The notes under the pieces: generated by a model
Databases searched by the model: none
Seen by the model: only the letters and a program-made list of their open reading frames with translations
Told to the model about the DNA's origin: nothing
NCBI GenBank assembly: GCA_007644065.1
Contig: VJWN01000026.1
Span: forward strand, 1 to 64,000
Origin: Margaritispora aquatica
Taxonomy: Eukaryota > Ascomycota > Leotiomycetes > Helotiales > Discinellaceae
Length of the DNA stretch: 64,000 bases
Direction of reading: 5' to 3'
Shown: one piece after another, positions 26,701 to 37,992 of the stretch
How the letters are laid out: each line of letters starts with the position of its first letter
How positions within the stretch are numbered: position 1 is the stretch's first letter
Program-made: the position numbers and the translations under genes

Positions 26701-28760
26701 ACGGATGTAGTATCAAGGCAATATCAAGCCAACTAAGATGCAGAGCTTTGAAGTGTGGTCGTCGACATGTCCCTTCTGGTGAAAACCCGAGTGAAGCTGC
26801 ATATGCATCTTTGAGAGCCACAGAACCCGACACAGCGGGAAATCTAGGCGGGGTGACTGAGGCGTTAAGGCATTTGTACCTTCAAGTTGGGAATGGAAGA
26901 TAGGTATGCGTTCTTCTTGTTGATTCTTATGATCTACGGAGATAGTTGATTTCGTAATAAGCAGAGAACACGCCAGGCTCTGAGTGACACCGATGATCTT
27001 GACCAGCATTGGGCGAAAGATCCAGTCCATGGACCATGGACCCTGCTGCTGATTATCGCGGGTACTGTAATGTATTAGAGCTTCACTCCGAACCGAAAGA
27101 GGTTATGTTTAACGAGTTTTGTGGCGTGCGTCGAAAGAACGGCAACGCCCGTCAAAACCCATGTTGAAGGCCGATCATATCCAAAGATAGATTTGGCTCA
27201 ATATTGATGACCCATGCCAGTAACGCAGTTCCAGCTAGACCAGGGCATGAACCCTTCAGCAATACCAATCATGTTGACTACAGCCCTTCCGCCCTTAGAT
27301 TCAACATTGAAATTTTGGTCACCCTTTCACTTCTTCAGCGCATTCGAAATCGCCTTCAATGATTCGAAAAAGAGTACGTAGATTACCATTGGCTAATTGC
27401 AGTCGATTTAGACGAAAAGCCATCTCGGCGATATGCCTAGAAGCAGTAGTTGTAAAGGTGTGAGCAGCGGGTAGCATCTCGGATCGCGAATCTCGAAGGA
27501 AAACGTCCGCTAAAATGACCAACGCTACGGTAATCTAAACTTAACCGTTGAAGATTCAAAGCTTACCTAATTTACCTATCCATTCATGAGCTTGAATAAT
27601 TCAGCCACTTTCCCTTTCAGCTCCTTGTGTGGGAGAAGAGATTCCGATGTCAAGCTGTGAGATACGTTAAGCAAATATCTACAGAGGGTTCGTTGGTGAG
27701 GCCAGCCTCTCTGCATCCATAAATGTGCGTTTCTTCGAGCGCCTCCTGCGATAAGAGCTTGTTGCCGCCCAATTCCGGACCGCAATAGCAAGGTACAAAG
27801 TAAGTGTGCCGTTGGTTCCATCTAGCCTTTGTTGGAAGCATTTCCAATCTGGAGACTCTACAACACTAACCATGATTGGTTATCTTACGAAAATCTTTTG
27901 CTGTGCATTTATCTAGCTATGTGTTGTTTGTGAGGTGAGCAAATATGTACATTATAGCAATCGTTGTGGATCTGCGCTCCTCGCGGAGAAGCAAGGCTTT
28001 TGTGTGTTTATCCAGATTCAGCGGAAATCGCATTTGTGATCTCATGTCATTGCGTGAAACTAAGATATCATTGTTAACTTATGCGGGAATTTCTGCTTGT
28101 AGGATTGAAAAGCAAAACGACTTTTGAAAATTGGAACCAAATTGTGTAGTCAAAATATTTCTTCTTGCTTTTTACAAGTTTGGTTGTCCAAATTGGCAGT
28201 TTCTTGCCTAGGGTATGAAATTTGAATTGGTTAATGTAGCAGACGGATCGTACATCATCAGCCCATTTACACACAACTATTGATTCACATATCGATGCAC
28301 ACAATTCATCACTTGAGACATTGCCCTCACTCGGGTCTCGCCACACTATGCATCGTGTTCCAATAAGACTCTCTTGTGGCATCATGTCTTCGACGGACAA
28401 AAGCTGAAACCAAGTCTGACATGTCAATACAGGACAACTTTCCATGCTTGATCTTTGATAGCATTGACTTCCACATGCCCTGAGAATCATTTCAAATCGG
28501 CCCTGCAGACCTGGGTTCTCTAGCTTGAGTAATGCATGCTTTAGGATAGAGCTTGATTGAGTGGTATCGATGCACTAGCCTACACCAAACACAATCCAAT
28601 CTAACGGCAAAACGTTTCCACACTCTAAGACGATTCACAACCTTGTAGTTCTCAAGCTATCACATAAGATCCAAGCGGCCGACAACTCCCAAAGTCACAG
28701 CCCACTGCAAGGCCGTTTCCACCTTGTCGAAAGTATGCAGTATGCGGAGGTATGCACCCA

Positions 28761-29522
28761 TCACAGCTTTGATGTAGGAGCGACCATCGGAACCACCACC
28801 GTGAGCTTGCCTCCGCTCTTCTCCTCCAATGATGCCTCCTGGCAATCCTCAGTGCCAACACCGTTGGCAAATTGTACAACAACAAAATCGATTGCTTTTA
28901 TCCCCACCACGACCATGGGTGCATGCCACGTCCCTGCCCCATAGGTGACTGCCTGTGACCCGTCGGCGATGAACGCTCTCAGTCTCTTCAGATCTGGGAG
29001 ACCTCGTCCGGGTAAGGATTCGCCGGTCAAACTTTTAAAAGGCACGGGCAACGATTCGTCAGCTGGTGAGGGCGGAAGGCTAGGTGCGACGATCACGAGA
29101 TATCGAGCTTCTCGAGACTGTGCAGCAGACACACCAAGCGGTATGAAGGTTTGGGTTGTGTATGGATGGCGCTCGAGAATTTTGACGTGGAAGTAGTCTT
29201 CTACTGGCCGTCCTGCTTCGTCGCTGTTGGCGAGTTGTCTCGGTGCACAGACGAACATATTCATCACAGCCTTGCTCTGTACATTGCTTGGGGCATCTTG
29301 ATAGAGATCTCTCATGTGCGTGACATCAAGGTATTTGAGTGCACTTCCTTGGTTTGCGAGGACTGCATTGATAGGAATCTCTTTGTTTTTCAGCTCCGAG
29401 GATGGGATGAGTGAAGGTGCAGGATTTTCTATCACTGCACCAAAAGCTGAGAAGGCTGCTTGTGAGAGAGGCTCTGTTTGCACAATCAGATTAGCACCTG
29501 GTCCGGATATCGAGACAAGCAT
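28761..29522 (-). CDS. ureidoglycolate lyase, probable peroxisomal
   Basis: The enzyme splits ureidoglycolate into glyoxylate and urea, the last step of allantoin/allantoate breakdown in purine catabolism (AllA in bacteria, DAL3 in yeast). A single exon gives 253 residues, normal for fungi. Recognised segments are VQTEPLSQAAFSAFGAVIEN near the start, VKILERHPYTTQTFIPLG in the middle, and TYGAGTWHAPMVVVG followed by VVQFANG towards the end. I chose ATG 29522 over a longer in-frame start at 29633 because the homologous region begins soon after it. The protein ends in Ser-Lys-Leu, a canonical PTS1, which implies import into peroxisomes where uricase works. The promoter carries GATA-factor-like motifs, fitting nitrogen control. 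No other purine-catabolic gene is adjacent. Confidence 0.9.
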   Translation of the reverse strand: MLVSISGPGANLIVQTEPLSQAAFSAFGAVIENPAPSLIPSSELKNKEIPINAVLANQGSALKYLDVTHMRDLYQDAPSNVQSKAVMNMFVCAPRQLANSDEAGRPVEDYFHVKILERHPYTTQTFIPLGVSAAQSREARYLVIVAPSLPPSPADESLPVPFKSLTGESLPGRGLPDLKRLRAFIADGSQAVTYGAGTWHAPMVVVGIKAIDFVVVQFANGVGTEDCQEASLEEKSGGKLTVVVPMVAPTSKL

Positions 29523-31001
29523 TATATCGTTGTGGTTGTGTCTATATTGAACTTGTCGTTGGGAGGTCAAATTGGGGGAGTCTCCGCCATCGCAGGGATG
29601 ATTACCAAAATCACGTGGACAGACAAATACCACCTCATTCCCTGTCCTGTTATTTGTTCCTAGGTATACTTATCAACTATTTCTACAAAAAAATATAAGA
29701 CAATTCATATGTCTATATGACCTCCATTATATGATAGTCATTACCAAATGGCAACCATTTGTCGAGCAACAAAAATCCCCGATCTTCATTTGAAGAACCA
29801 TGTGATCTATGCCCTCTCAACCTCACCTTCACTAGCTGTTGATACAATACTATCTCACCATAAAACAAGCACTCGTGATTTCTTGGTGTTTATCAATGGT
29901 GGGTATCAAGAAAGAAGCTGATGTACGGGGCTCTATGTGCAGCTAGCTACCGCTTCTCGTATTCAACAAACTCTAGCGAAGGGGTCAAGAAGTATTCTCC
30001 TTTCCCTTCATCTTTCTCAGATATGGCAAAAACCCACCCCGAACTTACCTATGGTCAACTCTGACTCAGGATCACCTTCCTCAGGCGGTTTCTCAACTAG
30101 TTAGGTTGTCTAAAACCTCCACTCAAACATTCCATGCCACTTGCTAGGTCATCATCCTGCTTTTACACAGTTCACTCTCAAATCACCAACGATACTTGCG
30201 GAGTCAAGATTTAGCTGTGATATTCAAAGGACACGATTCGCTGAGGAGGTGATCTGTTGAGGTTTCCCCTCCTCGTTGAACTGCCGCCATTCGAAGTCCA
30301 ATCTGAATTCAACAAGTACGCTGGTCACGACAGTCTAGGAACAATGGTTGCAGAGCTCTTGAGATTCTCAAATCTCTGGTAGATCTCTGCTTAGAATAGA
30401 AGCAACCTAACTCAGCAGTTCACATTGTCAACTGCTAATGCAGAATCGCAGTGGCATCTCATATTTATTCTCGCTAAGCGAACCAGCCCTACAATTTTGA
30501 CAGTGAATCTTACAATGCTAAGGCAGCCTTATTTTCGAGGGCCTGAATGATTGAGAATTGACATTGAAATTCACTTTTATCAAGTGTGAGTCGCTTCAAG
30601 ACCTAAGTTTAGCATTGTCAACCACGGTAGTTGGTCTTCTCAACTCCCATTGTCGCTAACGACAATGTTCTGCTGCTTAACTACAACAGCTTCAGAGGTC
30701 AGTGATAGAAGCACAATGCAATGTCTATCTATTGTGTTGAGATCTTCGCTGAGGGAGATAAAATATCCTATAAAATCTCGTTCTATCAATATTTTTGGCT
30801 TTCCTCCAACGTACAATTCGGAAACATACCAAGCAAGCTCAACAGCATTCATACAATCGAAACTCCATACTCCTGTCCTCGGCAACTGTTACACATACAC
30901 GCTCGATATCTTTGACCTGTTTTTCTTACAAAAGACTTTTTAAACACACCTTGTCTATTACCTGCCTTTACTTGACTTCAATCAACTCAGGGCCTTTGAC
31001 A
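29523..31001. other. divergent promoter region, ureidoglycolate lyase / SANT-like gene
   Basis: A 1.5-kb divergent intergenic region serving both flanking genes. It is AT-rich, with pyrimidine-rich leader sequence before 31002. No supported gene lies inside. Confidence 0.5.
29669..29674 (-). promoter_or_regulatory. possible GATA (AreA/NIT2-type) site
   Basis: CTTATC on + reads GATAAG on the gene strand, matching HGATAR, about 150 bases before the ureidoglycolate lyase ATG. A second HGATAR match (AGATAG on -) lies around 29850-29855. Fungal purine-catabolic genes are classically under GATA-factor nitrogen control. The motif is short and binding is inferred. Confidence 0.35.
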
Positions 31002-32963
31002 ATGTCTTCTTCTGAGCTTCCTCAAGATACTGATGCTGGTATGTCACTTGTCCTATCCTCTTTACATCCAGACTAACACCTTCTAGATCCAGCTGTATTG
31101 GGAGTTTTCATGGAATATGGCAATCTCGGTGAACATGGAAGCTTTAACATCGTTGTTAAAGCGGATCGTAAGTCTTACTCGACTTAGGATTGTGTGGTCA
31201 TAACTAATCTCTGCCAGGTTCCGTTGCAAGAAAGGGTCTCTTTGTCTATGCTTCCCAAACTTCCGAGAATGATGAGCAACAGTCCGAGTATGAAGAAACC
31301 CATCTCGAGAACAATTATTCCGAAATTGATTGTTCTTATTCCAAGAAGAATGACCAACAACAGTATGAGCATAAAGTCGATCAGCCCGAGTACCAGGACG
31401 ACGATTCCGAGAACAATTGCTACTACTCCGAGAACGATGAGCAGCAGTCGGAGTCTGAGAGCAGCCACTCTGAGATTGAGGACGACCAGATTCAGTACGC
31501 GGACAACCAAGATGAGCACAAAGACGAACATTCCGACAACGACGGTGACTATTTCGAGAATTCGTCTGCTGCAGATCAAGAGCATGATGTTCAGAACTCG
31601 TGCATGGATGCGGAAGAGGATCCTAACAAGATCGACTGGATGAGTGCAACACCTGGTCAGCCTCGGAGATATGCCAACACTGAAGTTGAGCGTGCTGCTG
31701 CGCACCGTCAGTGGAAGGCATATCACGTCGAAAAAGCTGCCGCCTGGAAAAAAGCTAAGCGTGAAGCTGCAATAATCTGTGAGAACAAGGCCAAACTCAG
31801 AAAATTGACCGCTCGTCAACAGAGAAGATTGGACAATGAGAGACTGATGCATGGTGGAAAACGTCCTCCAACCAACTATGTTGAACCCGAATCATCCAGC
31901 GATGAAGATTCCGAGACTGAAGAACCTGCAGTTACAATTTCTCCTCCATCAGTTCAGAAGTCTGCACAGCTCTCTGGACGAATTCCTTCCTCAGACCAAC
32001 TCTCCTCCCAAGCTCAAAAGAGGGCCGAGGAGATTGAACGCCAAATTGCTGCGCTGTATGCTGAAAAGGAATCTCTCTTCACAGCAGCAAGACCCATCTC
32101 AGTTTCTGATTCTCAGTCCCCTGGTCAAGATATTTTCTATGATCCAATAGTTTCGAGACGTTCCCAAAACCGCAGAAAGCGAAGCATCGAGGACTCGGAT
32201 GATGATGATGATGTTCCTCGAGTCAAGAAGGCGAAGCGGAACTCTTCTTCATTCAAATCTTCCCCAGCTCTCCAACGCGCCGGCAAGTCAATATCTCCAA
32301 AGATGTTGAACAAGGATATTGTTTTATCCACCAAATCCGAGTACAATGCTTCGGTTTCCGCTGGTAACCATGCTCTTAAGCAGCGAAAGCGATCTATCCT
32401 TGAGACCTCGGACGATGAGGCTGGAGATGATTTTCAACCTATGGTAAAGAAGGTCAGACAGGGCAACGGCTCATCCAGAAAGTCTCTTCCCAAGGCCAAG
32501 TATGAAAACGCATCCGACCCTGAGATGACCGATGATGAGCACGTCCAAAAGGTATCAGCTAAGCCCAAGGTTGCAAAACCAGTTGCCAAGAGAGCCATTG
32601 CACCCGCAAGTGGCAGACCAGGTACATGGACCGATGTCGAGCATGATTCTCTGGAGTTGGAGATTCGGAATCTTCGCAAGGAGGAAGCCAGCAACAAGAC
32701 CAGAAAGCCTTTGAGGGACATGGGTCTGTTCAACCATGTTTCGGTTTTGCTCAGTCGCAATCACCGGATTACTCGCAATGGCGGTGCGTGCAAGAATTAT
32801 GTAGGTCACATCCAAATTCGTCTCCTAATTTCTGCAACGAGAACTAACCTTTCTTCAGTGGAACCGTTATGGTCGAGCCCGAGCTGGATTTGATGAGCGT
32901 GGAAAGGTCGAGGGACTTAAGCGAGATCTGGTTACTTCTTCACAGGGACCAAAGAAGAGATAG
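31002..32963 (+). CDS. acidic-repeat nuclear protein with C-terminal SANT/Myb-like domain
   Basis: Not assigned to a named gene. Four exons (31002-31038, 31087-31167, 31218-32800, 32859-32963) give 601 residues. The N-terminal third after about residue 40 is very acidic and Gln-rich, with recurring ENDEQQSE-like units. A basic Ala-rich helix follows (about 195-250). Two similar modules contain RKRSIEDSDDDDD...VKKAKR and RKRSILETSDDEAG...VKKVR, each pairing acid with a likely nuclear signal. Near residues 505-585 GTWTDVEHDSLELEIRNLRK and GACKNYWNRYGRAR resemble a degenerate SANT/Myb fold. DNA or chromatin binding is inferred. The first two introns split codons cleanly, and the third has an ACTAAC branch site. 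A 222-codon frame lies antisense over the acidic repeats and is regarded as a composition artefact. Confidence 0.8.
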
Positions 32964-35639
32964 ATGGCGGCGATCGTTTTGTTCATGGAGTTTCAGGGTC
33001 GTTTTTATTTTCATGCTTTGATGGTGAACATGATTTCATGTCCAGGGAATTTCCCCTGTTCTCTTATGAGGCTGGCTTGTATGCTCCCTCCACAGGCATT
33101 CATTTGAATGTTCTCTCACATAGACATCATTCCGAAAAGGTTGAGCCACGCTCTTCGCCTAGTAGGGTGGTTCGATAGTCATAGTGGTCAGTTGCGTACA
33201 CAATTCATGGTTTCCTTTCTTTGAAATTCGTCTCTATATCTCTGTGATTTGTGACGCTCTTTGAAATCATCTCTGACTCTCCGTTTGATGAATGAGTTGA
33301 TGAGTTGTCTAATAGCATGTGCTTCTCATCTTTCGAGACTCATATAGTAGAGGTGCTTTGATTACGACCTATTATTGGTGAGTTGGACGTGTTCGCTGCA
33401 TCTCTGTTAACACGCGTTTGCAATCAAGGACACTTCGGAAGCACTGAGAGGTTTTAACATTCAGGTCATGAGCATTGTATTGTGCCCAAGATCAAAGTTA
33501 TCTTCAAGATTGTTGCCTTCAATCACTTCTATACGCCAATAAGAAATGACTGATAACATCAAGTATACTTGGAACATCGTTAGAAGTACCACGATAGTAT
33601 GAAGTGGAAGGCTTCAAGCGAGAACATTTCTTAAGGGATTTTTCTGCAATCCAAGTAGGTTTATATAAGCAAGTTTAGATGGAATACAAATGCCTCCATA
33701 ATTATCTTGACAGTAGAGAACATATATATAAACAACAAGTTCGTAGGAGGAATATAACATAGAATCAATTCCCACCAGGCTCACACTATACGCCCAATTA
33801 GTCCTGAATGAGAATGGCCCGTGGTTGCCATTTATTCCCTCTCGGCAACATAACTCTGCCCCAGAAGCACTCTCCTGCTATTGGCCCCCAAGCCTTAAGC
33901 ATGTTCAGTCAATGATACCAGTGACTGGAGATATCACCTTTAGCGAGGACCAGAGCAACAAGATTCACCTCACTTGCGGACTCAAGACAGCCTTTTCTGT
34001 TTGAGGGCCGATCATATGGTGTTATCAAGAGACTTCTGTACCGCTAGAAATTCACAGAAAAGGGCTGAAAGGCTAGCATTTACTAGTACATGCTGAGCTT
34101 TATAGAGTAAAGCAGAGTGGATTCCAAAGGGCGAAATGGAGGGGAATGGGATGCTTCAGCAAGTATCGTTACCACGATCAGGAGACATCTCTTTAAAGCA
34201 GAGTAAAGCGCACAGGACAAGGCGTAAATCTTATATTCTACAAATAATAGCAGAAAGATGCCTTGATGATGCTCTTGAAGAAATACCTTAGAGGTATTCA
34301 GAAGTCAAAACTCCACGGCTACTATAGACATGACTATGCCATGTGCCTGCAAGTGCACTAGCAACTTTTACTCTTTATATTTACACACATACTCCTATCT
34401 TTTGCTGATACGGAATGGACTCCCTAGGGAAACGTGAAGCACCTGTAGCAGTGCCCGGCTAGCAGCAGCTTACGCTCGAATAGTAGGAAGTACACCTGAA
34501 TGTGTGTCTTGGGATTCTGCCAGCTCGTAGACTCCGCATCGAATGAAAAATATCTGAGTCCACTGTTTGAAAGCAGAGTTCATCCTTCAACGGAAAAGAT
34601 ATCCCCACTTGATATTGACTCGACTCAGACTTTGGCTTGTCCCTCAGGCACACAGAAGCCAGAGAATGGGATTGGAATTGGTTTCCGCGTCATAACAATA
34701 GCATGGCAAGATCAATTAACCTAGTGGCTCTTGAAAACAACAGGGTGGTATATGCTGAGCGGAGATGTAATACTGAATGTTTGTCTAGCTCTCGTGCCCA
34801 AGCATTAAAAAAAGACCATTTTGACTCCAAAGCTAGGCAATAAGCTGGAGATATCCCATGATAATAACATGCTAGTCGTTACTGGTAGCTGGCTTCATCT
34901 TTGTTGACAACATTCGCTAAGGTTTAGTGTATTATCGGCTACAGTATCCCAAGTTCCTACCATTGTGACTGAGATCTTGAGAAAGTGTCCTTTCGGTGCC
35001 CCAACAGACAGTAAGTATATGCAATTGATAGCCTGAAGTATTATAAACCACTACCAAGGTCTTCTATCCTGTCATACTCCAGCATGGATGGATAAAATAC
35101 GATTCGGTCCCATCATATAATGGATGACAAGGGATGGATGAACCAGCTCAAGTCGTACGAGTCTGCAATATATTTCTTAACTGATATCTCCGCTAGCAAG
35201 TAAGGTGAAGTTGACCTTGAAGTCTGATAATTTATTGGATCTAAGTTTCAGGTTCGAATTATTGCCAGAGGTCACCCTTTTAAGGCGAGGATTTGAGTAA
35301 TCGTAAACCCTGGAACAATTGCAAGACATCAATTTCTGTGCATCACCAACTTCCGAGCTTACTTACCAGCACCACACGATTTTCCCCACCAAGTAACAAT
35401 TTATCTTGAATCCACCATATCAGATTAACACCATCTCACTCTCTTACTCTGCAGCTCTTCTGCGCTGCACCTATTTTTAATTCATTGTTGCATACGCATT
35501 TACTTCTCAGCCTTCTACTTCTGCTTCCCAAGTATTCACCATCAAATACCTTACTGCCCATCGCGAAGACATATAAAGGTCCTCGAGATTTGCAGAACTG
35601 CCTCCCCAACTCCTTTCAACTACACATTCCTCCAATACA
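32964..35639. other. 2.7-kb intergenic region
   Basis: This holds the 3' UTR of the SANT-like gene and the promoter of the NCBP3-like gene. Only short open frames without motifs occur. Confidence 0.4.
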
Positions 35640-37023
35640 ATGGCGACCGATATGGATATAGACATTGACCTTGATATGGGGTTGGAAGAAGATTTGGGAA
35701 TGCCTGAGATGGAACATGTTTGTTCCCACACCCATATTCGATATCAATCAAGCTGACGAAGCATAGTCTACTTTACAACAGCCAGAACCGATCCTGAGCA
35801 CCCCAAATGACACATCGGACGCGAATTCGAGCGATTCTGTCCCAAACAAGGTTCATCTTCGAGGGCTCGACAATCTCACGACTGCAGACATCAGAGCCTT
35901 CTCTATTGAATACCTCCCCTCCCACAAGCCTGTACATGTCGAATGGATAGATGATACATCTGCCAATATTATCTACGAGAATGCTGATATTGCGCGTGAT
36001 GCGCTCGTTTCCTTTTCTGCCATCCCAATCTCAGATATCACTTTAATTGCTCCCTTGCAGACTATTGCAGCAAAGAGTTTTCCTCTGCATCCCGATACGA
36101 ATTTACAGGTACGACTGGCGGTTCTTGGCGACCGAAAGCAAGCTGGTGCCAGAGAGCGCAGTCGATTCTACCTTTTCAACCCGGAATACGACCCACAGGA
36201 GCGACGAAAGCGAGGAGGATACAGAGGAGACAGGGGAGACAGAGGAAGCAACCGCTACAGAGATCGCGAGGATGGAGGCTATCGGAGCCAGCGCTACGAC
36301 GATCGAGAACAGCAAAAGAGGGAGAGGGATTCTGGTTTTGACGTCAACTTGTACGACGATGATGCTGGTGCTCTTGCTAAGAGAATCACACGAAATGATA
36401 GCAGGCCAGGCTCATCTTCTGGAAGTGACACGAGGGGAAGAGGAGATTCTAGACGTGTTCGCTTTCAGAGATCAGCTGGCAGAGAGCTGTTCCCAGAACG
36501 GATGGGTGCGGGGGATGGCAGATTGAGAAATAGGAGTGCATCACCACTGCGGGATAGTGATGGGGATCGAAACATGGGAGAGGGTCGAGTTGCTGAGAGA
36601 CGAAGAGAAAAGGTTGCGGTTGAGGAAAATCGACAAAAGGCCCAACTGATCAAGGCGAGATTGCGAGAGGCCAGCATCAAGAAAGAGCTTTTCCCACAGA
36701 AGATTAGCACTGGTCACGCTCGCTCTGGTATTTATGATGCTGCTGATGAAACGGCTGATCTATTCGCTACCAAGATGTCTGTCCCTTTGACAGATGAAGG
36801 GACTGACGGTTTCCCGCGCAACGGAGGTTTCAACATTCGAGGTGCTGCTAAAGCATCGGTGAACCAACCTCAAACTTTCAGTATCAAAGGGGCTGCGGGA
36901 CCACGAGTGAAGGAACTGTTTCCATCGAAATTTGGTGAAAACGCCGGAAAGGAACTATTCTCGGAAAAACTGGAGGGCAGAAAGGGAACACGAAGACAGA
37001 AGGCCGAGGATTTATTTCAATGA
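35640..37023 (+). CDS. NCBP3-like RNA-binding protein with repeated ELFP motifs
   Basis: Nuclear cap-binding subunit 3 family proteins bind capped RNA and link it to mRNA processing and export. Two exons (35640-35717, 35767-37023) give 444 residues. An acidic start (DMDIDIDLDMGLEEDLG) is followed by a short RRM-like domain, about residues 50-110, with VHLRGLDNLTTADIRAF and VEWIDDTSANIIYE; the EWIDD motif is the family hallmark. An Arg/Gly-rich segment (about 165-205) suits RNA contact and arginine methylation. The C-terminal half repeats [KR]ELFP-type motifs at about 265, 332, 408 and 421, with weaker DLF copies near 356 and at the end. The 49-nt intron joins between complete codons. Function in fungi is inferred from the domain. 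Confidence 0.82.
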
Positions 37024-37992
37024 ATGAGCCATGGCAGAGGACTTCCGAATGGTGGAGGATATAGCTTGGCATTTCATCAGTGCATGAGCTGTGGAGGAAG
37101 TGGGTGGAAGTGTATAAAAGGCATTCAGGAGGTGATGATACCACAAGATCCTACATACAGCATTCTCCACTCTGACGTGTGGGATCGCAAATCATTAGAT
37201 ATCCTGAATTTGCAAGCGAAAAAGCGTTGCGCCAGTCTTGCAATTTTTGATACCATGAAGGTATCTCATATTGGACATGTTACGAAAATGAAGTTTGATC
37301 AAGTCCATTAAGTCAATTGAGAAATTTGCTGGTGTCTCTATGAGTGGGATTGGTAGTTTGATTCTACCGCTTGTCTTGCTTTTGTTCCAATTTTTAGAAA
37401 GCAGTTAATTTCTTTAACTTCGTTAAAGTCCTGAAGGCCAAATGATCCAATGTCCCAAAAGTTTGGGGACATTGACCAAAGCCTCTAAGCATATATTTCC
37501 AGGCTTTGCTGCCTTTGAGTAATTTATGCTAGAATGCCATTAGCACAAGAACTGGAAGATGTAGATATGAGAGCAAAGATTGCTTTCCCATTAAAGTCTT
37601 AAGGTACTGCTACCAACTTAGATAGATAATCTAGCCTGTAGGTTTTGGTTTCCTTACAGATACCCGATATCAGAGCCTGCTATGATTTTGCCAAACTTTG
37701 ATGTTGTCTACTCCTTCTCAACGCTGTAACTATTTGTCCTGTTTCTTTGAGGCATGAACGCGACTTTGCTCCTGGATGCAAAATTTTTTGACGAGTTTCG
37801 CAACGAAGTCGACAACAAGTTTGGCAGGCAGTTCGGATTCACCTTCGTGCCAAACCTGCAACATCATCCATCATCCTAAAATCTATATGCAATTCCACAA
37901 CTTTCGTAATCGATCAGCGAAACAGTTCCTAAAACAAAACATATCAGTGTTTACATCATAAGGCGTGAATCAGCGACAGATACATATTCACC
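37024..37992. other. intergenic region
   Basis: This holds the 3' UTR of the NCBP3-like gene and the promoter of the next + strand gene. No gene is seen inside. Confidence 0.4.

Larger units (their letters stand above)
18464..28760. other. 10.3-kb gene-poor region upstream of flbD
   Basis: No protein-coding gene could be supported. Open frames up to 202 codons exist (21709-22317, +), but they lack family motifs, plausible composition and splice context. The part nearest flbD (about 18.9-21.1 kb) is crowded with simple repeats, listed separately. The rest is ordinary unique-looking sequence. It may hold a long flbD 5' UTR, distal regulatory elements or non-coding RNAs. None of these can be shown from sequence alone. 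Confidence 0.4.

Noticed and set aside
17501..29522. secondary-metabolite cluster between flbD and ureidoglycolate lyase
   Set aside because: No synthase, oxidase or transporter motif appears in the gap, so there is no cluster to support.
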